Position numbers and translations under genes: made by a program. Under the pieces are notes generated by a model, which saw only the letters and a list, made by a program, of their open reading frames with translations, was not told where the DNA came from and made no database searches. DNA of 8,451 nucleotides from JACRBK01 sp964427955 (GTDB lineage: Bacteria; Chloroflexota; Anaerolineae; Aggregatilineales; Aggregatilineaceae). Where the stretch lies: the NCBI GenBank assembly GCA_964427955.1, contig CAYRWY010000257.1, forward strand, positions 1-8,451, read 5' to 3'. Below are positions 1 to 4,418 of the stretch, one piece after another (the stretch's first letter is position 1; each line of letters opens with the position of its first letter).

Positions 1-91
1 CGTCCATCGACGTTTTTTTGATCCCCTGCGTCATGAAGAGTTCCCACGCCGCGCGGAGGAGGTGGTCCTGGGTCTGTGTTTCAGAGTTCAT
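1..91 (-). CDS. TetR-family transcriptional regulator, N-terminal fragment cut by the window edge
   Basis: Only the first 30 codons are present, reading leftward from an ATG at 91-89; the gene continues beyond base 1. The peptide contains LLRAAWELFMTQGIKKTSMD. This fits helix 1 and the start of helix 2 of a TetR HTH domain, where family members usually read 'IL-AA-ELF---G---TSM-DIA'. TetR proteins are dimeric ligand-responsive repressors that often control a neighbouring gene and themselves. No Shine-Dalgarno sequence precedes the ATG, and a promoter-like sequence ends 6 bases upstream, so a leaderless message is likely. A perfect palindrome overlaps the start codon and probably is its own operator. 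The ligand and target genes cannot be deduced because the ligand-binding domain is outside the window. Family assignment is fairly secure despite the short length; the function is unknown. Confidence 0.75.
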   Translation of the reverse strand, partial: MNSETQTQDHLLRAAWELFMTQGIKKTSMD

Positions 92-119
92 GATACAAAG
101 ATAACATAATTTGTATCAT
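90..119. promoter_or_regulatory. Perfect palindromic operator candidate over the tetR start
   Basis: The arms ATGATACAAA (90-99) and TTTGTATCAT (110-119) are exact reverse complements of each other, separated by 10 bases. The total span of 30 bases fits a dimeric or pair-of-dimers TetR site. It covers the spacer and -10 of the putative minus-strand promoter and the first bases of the tetR gene, so binding would block transcription of tetR. Autoregulation is inferred from position and symmetry. The short 42-base gap to the upstream acetyltransferase gene also lets it sit at that gene's 3' end. Confidence 0.65.
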
Positions 120-126
120 TTGTAAA
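98..126 (-). promoter_or_regulatory. Putative promoter of the tetR-family gene (leaderless)
   Basis: On the minus strand TTTACA (121-126) matches the -35 consensus at 5 of 6 positions. After exactly 17 bases comes TATCTT (98-103), which matches the -10 at 4 of 6. The -10 ends 6 bases before the ATG at 91, so transcription would start at or next to the start codon. No purine-rich ribosome site is visible. This is consensus matching by eye only. Confidence 0.5.
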
Positions 127-133
127 GGATCTG

Positions 134-703
134 TCACCGGTTCGGGAATTTGACGTAGATCAGCGTATCGCGCAGATTCCCGTCCACGTCGCGCGTGTGG
201 TGGTGGAAGCGGGCTTCCAGCGTGTACCCGGCGCGCTCGGCCACGGCGGCGCTGCGCACGTTGCGGGCATCGCAGCGAATCTCGATCCGCTCGGCGTTCA
301 GCATGTCGAAGGCGAAAGCAGTGATCCCGTTCACCGCTTCGGTCACGTAGCCGCGCCCGCTCTGCGACGTGCGTATCCAGTAGCCGATCTCCAGGCACGG
401 CCCCGTCCAGTCGATGCGGTGCATTCCGCTGCTGCCGAGATACTCGCCGTCCGCTTTCCGCCACAGCGTCAGCGGCAGGTCTTCGCGCTGCAAAAAGTGA
501 GCCGCCGCGCCGCGCAGATGCGCTTCGGTCTCTTCGACGGTGGGGATCGTCTGCGCCCAGGGCATCCAGGGGCGCAGCTCCTCCATCGATTCACAGACGC
601 CCGCGTTGATGACCGGACCGTCGCCCGCGCGCGGGGCACGGATCAGCAGCCGCTCGGTCTCGAGATGATCGGGGAAGTCGAGCAAAATGGGATTTATGCT
701 CAT
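134..703 (-). CDS. GNAT N-acetyltransferase, RimJ/RimL type
   Basis: A 189-residue protein with the layout of acetyl-CoA-dependent N-acetyltransferases of the RimJ/RimL (Acetyltransf_3) group, which acetylate alpha-amino groups of ribosomal proteins or other amine substrates. The N-terminal LETERLLIR (about residues 14-22) is the typical first strand. IGYWI (106-110) followed by SQSGRGYVTEAV (113-124) is the strand and pyrophosphate-binding loop of motif A (x-x-G-x-G). CDARNVRSAAVAERAGY (144-160) is motif B with the usual N-x-x-S and hydrophobic 'E-AGY' end. Length is normal for the family. The ATG at 703 overlaps the TGA of the hicA-like gene as ATGA, so translation is probably coupled to that gene; only a weak AGG lies 6 bases upstream. 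The stop is at 136-134, 42 bases before the tetR start. The substrate cannot be told. It is unlike the short GNAT toxins paired with DUF1778 antitoxins. Confidence 0.9.
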   Translation of the reverse strand: MSINPILLDFPDHLETERLLIRAPRAGDGPVINAGVCESMEELRPWMPWAQTIPTVEETEAHLRGAAAHFLQREDLPLTLWRKADGEYLGSSGMHRIDWTGPCLEIGYWIRTSQSGRGYVTEAVNGITAFAFDMLNAERIEIRCDARNVRSAAVAERAGYTLEARFHHHTRDVDGNLRDTLIYVKFPNR

Positions 704-921
704 AGTAGACCTATGAATTCATCGACTGTCAGACCTGCACTACGGATGATAGCTCTAAGGGTTCCTGTGTCTAGTTCCTTGTGGTCGGGAACAACAACGA
801 TTGTAGGCGGATCATCTCGCTCCAAAATCATGTAGCTTCCTTTTTGGCGGACCAGATGAAATCCAACCTTTGCCAGAGCTTTGGCGCATTCTCGACCCGA
901 AATACGGGGCAGTTTGCTCAT
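700..921 (-). CDS. hicA: HicA-like mRNA interferase toxin (YcfA family), with Tyr in the catalytic His position
   Basis: A 73-residue protein with the HicA double-stranded-RNA-binding-like fold signature: LPRISGRECAKALAKVGF (4-21) gives helix 1. RQKGSYMILERD (25-36) gives the first two strands. IVVVPDHKELDTGTLRAII (41-59) gives strand three and helix 2, with the family's 'VP-HKEL--GTLR-II--AGL' pattern intact. HicA toxins cleave mRNA using a histidine in the K-G-S-H motif; here the codon at 834-832 is TAC, so residue 30 is Tyr. Either the protein is catalytically impaired or it belongs to a subgroup with another mechanism. The gene begins inside the hicB stop (ATGA, 921-918) and ends inside the acetyltransferase start (ATGA, 703-700), and it has no strong ribosome site of its own. 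GC counted over 721-900 is 90/180, well below the HAL gene rows, which suggests separate origin of the cassette. The family call is solid; toxicity is uncertain. Confidence 0.85.
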   Translation of the reverse strand: MSKLPRISGRECAKALAKVGFHLVRQKGSYMILERDDPPTIVVVPDHKELDTGTLRAIIRSAGLTVDEFIGLL

Positions 922-1127
922 GCTACTACTACAACCTGACGATCAAGGTGATCTTCGGGTACGGGATTGCCTTTGGCCTCTAAATGCTCGATATACAGCT
1001 CTATCGCTTCTTTGATGTTGGCGATGGCCTCTTCTTTGGTCTTGCCCTGGCTGATGCAGCCGGGCAGACTGGGACATTCCACCACCCAAAAGCCGTCTTC
1101 ACCGGGGTACAAGATGACCTGTCGCAT
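918..1127 (-). CDS. hicB: HicB-like antitoxin (UPF0150), short single-domain form
   Basis: A 69-residue protein matching the HicB partial RNase H fold: VILYPGEDGFWVVECPSLPGC (4-24) followed by SQGKTKEEAIANIKEAIELYIEHL (26-49), the standard 'E-DG-W-V-CP-LPGC-S-G-T-EEA--NI-EAI' pattern. HicB neutralises HicA by binding over its active site. There is no C-terminal ribbon-helix-helix or HTH DNA-binding domain, so this form cannot by itself repress the operon in the classical way. It ends with a run of valines (QVVVVA) before a TGA that overlaps the hicA ATG. A ribosome site AAGGAT lies about 7-8 bases upstream of the ATG at 1127, the best in the cassette, as expected for the antitoxin being made first and most. 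The upstream propeller gene stops at 1187, leaving a 59-base promoter-bearing gap. Confidence 0.88.
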   Translation of the reverse strand: MRQVILYPGEDGFWVVECPSLPGCISQGKTKEEAIANIKEAIELYIEHLEAKGNPVPEDHLDRQVVVVA

Positions 1128-1164
1128 GGCCCGATCCTTACTCGTTGTTCATGTCTCTAAAGTA

Positions 1165-1170
1165 AGTATA
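1165..1170 (-). promoter_or_regulatory. Putative -10 element of the hicB-hicA-GNAT cassette
   Basis: TATACT on the minus strand (1165-1170) matches the -10 consensus at 5 of 6 positions and sits 37 bases before the hicB ATG, directly after the end of the propeller gene. No good -35 hexamer is seen 16-18 bases upstream (TGTTAA/CTGTTA only), so an activator or an imperfect promoter is possible. Its presence suggests the cassette is transcribed separately from the propeller gene. Confidence 0.4.
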
Positions 1171-1186
1171 GCCGATCCCGCCGAGG

Positions 1187-2341
1187 TTAACAGCCCACCC
1201 ACCCGACGATGTCGATGAAGGTGTCATCAAAAAAGCCAGCGGTCGCGACAATGTTTCCGGTGTGCGCATCCACCACATAGATGGCAGAAACCGAAAAATA
1301 CTGGGGACCTTCCCTGCGGTAGCTGCCGATCTGGGTAATGGCCAGGTAGTTCCCATCACAGGACCAGGCGATTGGATCGGCGGGTCTATACGCTGCGAGC
1401 AGTGCTTGTCGAGTCTGGTGCGCGACGTCCACGACCATCAGGCGTGTGCCGTCCCCGACATTGGACATGCTCCAATAGGCAATCCGGCGATCATCGGGAC
1501 TCCAGACAAAATTCCGGGGAAGATCGGGCCAATCCTCCGGCCCCCCAATGGTGGCAATCCGACGAAAGCCTTCACCCGGCGCATAGATGAAGATCGACGG
1601 CACATGGGCTTCAAACGCGGCCAACACCGGCATGTGACCCGCGTGAGACCAGGCCGGTTCGGGCACCAGCGGATTCTCCCACCAGGGATAGACGCTCTCG
1701 ATCACATCCACTGCGGCGGGATGATCCCCGGTGAGATCCCACACGTAGATGGCATCGTAGAAATTCTGTAGACTGGTGTGGGGAGACATGGGCGTGAGCA
1801 CCGACTGGAACCCTGGGCCAAATTGGAACATGAAATAGGCATAGGACTCGGTAGGCTCCCACCGGATCTGATCCGGCGTCCAGGTGAAAAAGGCATTGAG
1901 GCGATCCGCCGGGATGAGTTGGGGATCGTCGCGTGTGACCGGCAGTTCGAAGAAGGCAAACCGCTCCTGTTGAGCGTGGGAAATCACCAGCCGGTCGTCG
2001 TCGGCCCAGCCCCATACCCACCAATCACGCCAGTTATAGTCGCCCGAAGAATCAAACTGGTACTCCAGCAGGAGGTCGCCGTCCAGGTTCTTGACGATCA
2101 GATCGCCTACTTCATTGCGGAAACTGACCTTGGTGTGATCGGGTGAAAGGTAAATTTGGGGAATGATATTTTCCGCGAGCAGCGCCAGTTGGTGGCCTTC
2201 CAGGTCAATTGTGGCCAGGGAAGTGCCTGCCCGACCACTTTTTTGAATGAGCAGTCGCGACCCGGCTGGAAATGGGGCGGCAGACACGACGCCGGACATC
2301 GTGACTCCGACCGCGAGCACTAGCGCTAGCATCCGTTTCAT
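1187..2341 (-). CDS. Secreted TolB/WD40-like beta-propeller protein
   Basis: A 384-residue protein exported by a Sec signal peptide: MKRM, a hydrophobic core LALVLAVGVTMSGVV, then VSA-AP, with cleavage likely after Ala21. The mature part has repeated propeller strands with the TolB/PD40 flavour: YLSPDHTKVSF (64-74), VWGWADDDRLVIS (109-121), PAWSHAGHMPVLAAF (229-243), FVWSPDDRRIAYWS (278-291) and PIAWSCDGNYLAIT (323-336). Such propellers act as protein- or ligand-binding scaffolds; no catalytic motif is seen. A strong ribosome site (GGGAGGAAGG, about 5 bases before ATG) lies in the 13-base gap after the C45 hydrolase gene, so the two are probably one operon. The C-terminus stops abruptly at VGWVGC, the first strand of what could be a further blade. 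The stop follows a CCCA tetranucleotide tract, and another frame continues to 1138 (see findings). The binding partner is unknown. Confidence 0.8.
   Translation of the reverse strand: MKRMLALVLAVGVTMSGVVSAAPFPAGSRLLIQKSGRAGTSLATIDLEGHQLALLAENIIPQIYLSPDHTKVSFRNEVGDLIVKNLDGDLLLEYQFDSSGDYNWRDWWVWGWADDDRLVISHAQQERFAFFELPVTRDDPQLIPADRLNAFFTWTPDQIRWEPTESYAYFMFQFGPGFQSVLTPMSPHTSLQNFYDAIYVWDLTGDHPAAVDVIESVYPWWENPLVPEPAWSHAGHMPVLAAFEAHVPSIFIYAPGEGFRRIATIGGPEDWPDLPRNFVWSPDDRRIAYWSMSNVGDGTRLMVVDVAHQTRQALLAAYRPADPIAWSCDGNYLAITQIGSYRREGPQYFSVSAIYVVDAHTGNIVATAGFFDDTFIDIVGWVGC
1194..1204. repeat. CCCA tetranucleotide tract at the 3' end of the propeller gene
   Basis: CCCACCCACCC (GGGTGGGTGGG on the coding strand) lies within the last codons of the beta-propeller gene. 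Loss of one 4-base unit would move the reading frame past the TAA at 1189-1187 to a TAA at 1140-1138. The tract is short, so slippage is possible but not proven. Confidence 0.6.
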
Positions 2342-2354
2342 CGCCCTTCCTCCC

Positions 2355-3344
2355 TTAGGCGCTGAAGTCGAACGGGCGGGACGGGACGAGATCGGGTTCG
2401 CCGTCGGACAGGTGGATCACGCCGTCGCCCAGGCGGGCGGTCCAACTCCAGACCGTCCCCACGCCGCGCCGGGTGCGGGGCACGGCACATACCCCGCGCG
2501 GGGTGGGGGTGCTGAGCACGGCTTCTAGATCGGCGCGGGTGAGCGGTCCCTGGCGGGCGGCGAACCATTCGCGCAGGGTGCACAGCCGCCGGTAGCTGGT
2601 GGGCGGGCGGTGTGACACCTTCTCGTAACGCGCCATCTCGTCCGACTGGAACTGGTTGGTGACGGCGAGAAAACCTTTGTCGGAGCGGATCACGCCCACG
2701 CGGCCCGGCACGGCTTCCAGCGCTGCCAGGTCGCCGCTCGCGTCGGCCACCAGAAAGTTGATCGACCGGGCGTGGCGGAGGCGTTGCAGCAGGTCCACCG
2801 CTTCCGCGGTCGTGCGGCAGCGATCCAGCACGATCCGCGCGGCCAGCGGGAACATCACGCCGGGGTGATCGCGCCCCCCTTCGACCGCCGTGATTCCGAT
2901 GGCGACTCCGGCGGCGTTGATCCCGTCGAAGCGCCCGATGGTGCCATCGTTGCAGCCCAGGCTGGGGATCGCGCCGTCCGGGCGGATTTCGAGGAAGGTG
3001 GCGTGCTGGCCGGACGCCTGGTACCAATCGTGATTGCGCCCGAACAGGGTTTGACCGTCGGCGGTCTGCGATCCGGCGACGGCGGCTATCGAGCAGCCGG
3101 GATGGGCGTTGAGGCCCAGCGCGATCATCGTCAGCCGCTGCACGTCGTAGCCGCTGCCTTCGGCCATGCCGTCGATCTCGTCGAACAGCTCCGGCGCACA
3201 CTCACGCACGAACGGCTCACAGGCAACCGCGAACTCCAGCCGGGTGCGCGACGTCGGCATCAGCGGCACGCGCTCGGCGCGCAGTTGGAGGCCGTATTCC
3301 AGCCCGATCTGGCGGTAGGTGCCCGCCAGGCGGTACATGTGCAT
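2355..3344 (-). CDS. C45-type autoproteolytic acyltransferase/amidohydrolase (penicillin acyltransferase-like)
   Basis: Starting at the ATG at 3344, which has AGGAGG 5 bases upstream (3350-3355), the protein has 329 residues; an ATG two codons later and an upstream frame to 3413 are less likely starts. It belongs to the Ntn-hydrolase group of isopenicillin-N acyltransferase, acid ceramidase-like enzymes and NAAA. These are made as inactive precursors and cut themselves before a nucleophilic cysteine. Here HPGCSIAAV places that cysteine at 84, giving a small chain of 83 residues and a large one of about 246. GRNHDW provides Arg103 and Asp106, equivalent to the R-x-x-D of NAAA, and AVTNQF provides Asn230 of the oxyanion hole. 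FDGINAAGVAIGI is the typical 'G-N-AG---G-' strand. The natural substrate is probably an amide or N-acyl compound but cannot be specified. No signal peptide is seen, so it is predicted cytoplasmic. It is followed after 13 bases by the secreted propeller gene. Confidence 0.85.
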   Translation of the reverse strand: MHMYRLAGTYRQIGLEYGLQLRAERVPLMPTSRTRLEFAVACEPFVRECAPELFDEIDGMAEGSGYDVQRLTMIALGLNAHPGCSIAAVAGSQTADGQTLFGRNHDWYQASGQHATFLEIRPDGAIPSLGCNDGTIGRFDGINAAGVAIGITAVEGGRDHPGVMFPLAARIVLDRCRTTAEAVDLLQRLRHARSINFLVADASGDLAALEAVPGRVGVIRSDKGFLAVTNQFQSDEMARYEKVSHRPPTSYRRLCTLREWFAARQGPLTRADLEAVLSTPTPRGVCAVPRTRRGVGTVWSWTARLGDGVIHLSDGEPDLVPSRPFDFSA

Positions 3345-3349
3345 GGCGT

Positions 3350-3355
3350 CCTCCT
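3350..3355 (-). promoter_or_regulatory. Ribosome binding site deciding the start of the C45 hydrolase
   Basis: AGGAGG on the minus strand, 5 bases before the ATG at 3344. It favours this start over the upstream in-frame ATG at 3413, whose added 23 residues have no resemblance to the family. Confidence 0.7.
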
Positions 3356-3427
3356 GAAAAAGCGACCAGTTATCAGCAAGTCGCCGCTTGTTCCCCTCGC
3401 CAGCTTGCGACACTGTTGGCGAATGTA

Positions 3428-3522
3428 TACCTCACCCCTAAATCCCCTCTCCAAGTCTGGAGAGGGGACTTGCCCGTGCTCCCCCTCTCCGCCCTCGGAG
3501 AGGGGGCCGGGGGGGTGAGGTA
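3428..3522. repeat. Complete double-hairpin intergenic repeat (MITE-like) with 11-base inverted ends
   Basis: The outer ends TACCTCACCCC (3428-3438) and GGGGTGAGGTA (3512-3522) are exact reverse complements. Inside are two perfect hairpins. The first pairs CCCCTCTCCA (3444-3453) with TGGAGAGGGG (3458-3467) over a 4-base loop, extendable by one T-A pair. The second pairs CCCCCTCTCCG (3481-3491) with CGGAGAGGGGG (3496-3506), also over a 4-base loop. It lies between the dehydrogenase stop (3533) and the C45 gene. No long U-tract follows on the minus strand, so a classical intrinsic terminator is not supported, though the RNA structures could protect or separate messages. Similar repeats are, from memory, abundant in Chloroflexota. 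No transposase is present, so it would be non-autonomous if mobile. Confidence 0.8.
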
Positions 3523-3532
3523 AAGCCCGAAA

Positions 3533-4387
3533 CTACTTTCCCTTGAGCAGGTCGTAAATCACCGAAAAATCCTGATCGGCCACGCCGCGCTGCAAGGCCA
3601 GGGCATACAGTTCCTTCACGGCGCTGCCGGTGAACAGTGGGCGGTCGAGCGACCGCGCCAGGTCTTGCAGGTAGTGCAGGTCCTTGTAGATCAGCGCGGC
3701 GGAGAAGTGCGGCGCGAAGTCCTCATCCAGCAGCTTTTGGCGCTTGGCATTAAGCACGCCCGAATTGCCCGCCCCGGCGGCAAGAATCTCGATCACACGC
3801 GCTTTCTCGATCCCGGCGGCTTCGCCCATCGTCACCGCTTCGCCCAGCACGGCCATGAACGTGCCCAGGACCAGATTGTTGACAAGCTTCATTTTGCTGG
3901 CGAGTCCGGCTTCGCCCAGGAAAAAGATCGTGCTGCCGATCTTCTCGATCAGCGGTTTCGCCTGCTCGAACGCGGCCTGCTCCCCGCTGACGACCACCGT
4001 CAGCGCGCCTTTGGACGCCGGGACCACGCTGCCCAGCACGGGCGCTTCCAGGTACGATCCGCCGCGCGCGCTCACCGCCGCGTGAAAGCGAGTCACGTCC
4101 ACGAAATGGTTGGTCGTGGTGTCGATGATGATTTTGCCGTGCACGTCGCCCGACAGCAGGCCGTGATCCCCATTCAGCACGGCGTCCACGGCGGCACTGT
4201 CGCGCAGATTCAGAAAGACGACTGGCGTCCGCGCGATCACCTCGGCGGGGGAGGCGGCAACGTCGGCGCGCAGCCCCTCGGCTTTGCCCGGCGTGCGATT
4301 CCAGACGGTCAGCGCGACGTCCTGATCGATCAGGCGTTGGGCGATGGTCCGGCCCAGCACGCCCAGTCCAATAAAACCCGCGTTCAT
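3533..4387 (-). CDS. NAD(P)-dependent beta-hydroxyacid dehydrogenase (glyoxylate/succinic semialdehyde reductase type)
   Basis: A 284-residue enzyme when started at the ATG at 4387, which is preceded by AAGGA 8 bases upstream and directly begins MNAGFIGLGVLG; an in-frame ATG at 4441 would add 18 residues lying over the HAL gene end. The N-terminal Rossmann motif GFIGLGVLG (4-12) binds the dinucleotide. EAPVLGSVVPASKGALTVVVSG is the substrate-binding segment; the 'EAPV-GS--PA--G-L' wording resembles GLYR-type succinic semialdehyde/glyoxylate reductases more than classical 3-hydroxyisobutyrate dehydrogenase (DAPVSGG). KMKLVNNLVLG carries the catalytic lysine of the 'K-x-x-N-N' motif. Members reduce short aldehyde or keto acids, or run in reverse, in the cytoplasm. 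It follows the ammonia-lyase gene by 31 bases and may share its transcript. The exact substrate is unknown. Confidence 0.88.
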   Translation of the reverse strand: MNAGFIGLGVLGRTIAQRLIDQDVALTVWNRTPGKAEGLRADVAASPAEVIARTPVVFLNLRDSAAVDAVLNGDHGLLSGDVHGKIIIDTTTNHFVDVTRFHAAVSARGGSYLEAPVLGSVVPASKGALTVVVSGEQAAFEQAKPLIEKIGSTIFFLGEAGLASKMKLVNNLVLGTFMAVLGEAVTMGEAAGIEKARVIEILAAGAGNSGVLNAKRQKLLDEDFAPHFSAALIYKDLHYLQDLARSLDRPLFTGSAVKELYALALQRGVADQDFSVIYDLLKGK

Positions 4388-4403
4388 GATGGAGTCCTTT
4401 CTA

Positions 4404-4414
4404 GGGGTGAGGTA
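4404..4414. repeat. Solo repeat end GGGGTGAGGTA between the HAL-like and dehydrogenase genes
   Basis: These 11 bases are identical to the right end of the double-hairpin repeat (3512-3522), so the same word flanks the dehydrogenase gene directly on both sides. There are no hairpins next to it, so it looks like a remnant or separate end within the 31-base intergenic gap. An 11-base identity could still be chance in GC-rich DNA, although the location at a gene boundary argues against that. Confidence 0.5.
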
Positions 4415-4418
4415 GGCT

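Noticed and set aside
134..703. GNAT as a toxin of the AtaT/TacT kind
   Set aside because: It is of RimJ/RimL length and pattern and has no DUF1778/RHH antitoxin next to it; the neighbour antitoxin belongs to HicB.
2338..3201. Minus-strand open frame of about 290 codons overlapping the C45 gene in another frame
   Set aside because: Extremely Arg/Pro-rich shadow; the overlapping frame has all catalytic residues of the C45 family.
3345..3413. Upstream extension of the C45 hydrolase to an ATG at 3413
   Set aside because: AGGAGG lies 5 bases before the ATG at 3344, and the extra 23 residues lack family similarity.
3428..3522. Possible CRISPR or intrinsic terminator
   Set aside because: There are no regularly spaced identical direct repeats for a CRISPR array, and no U-tract follows either hairpin on the minus strand, so it is better described as an intergenic repeat.
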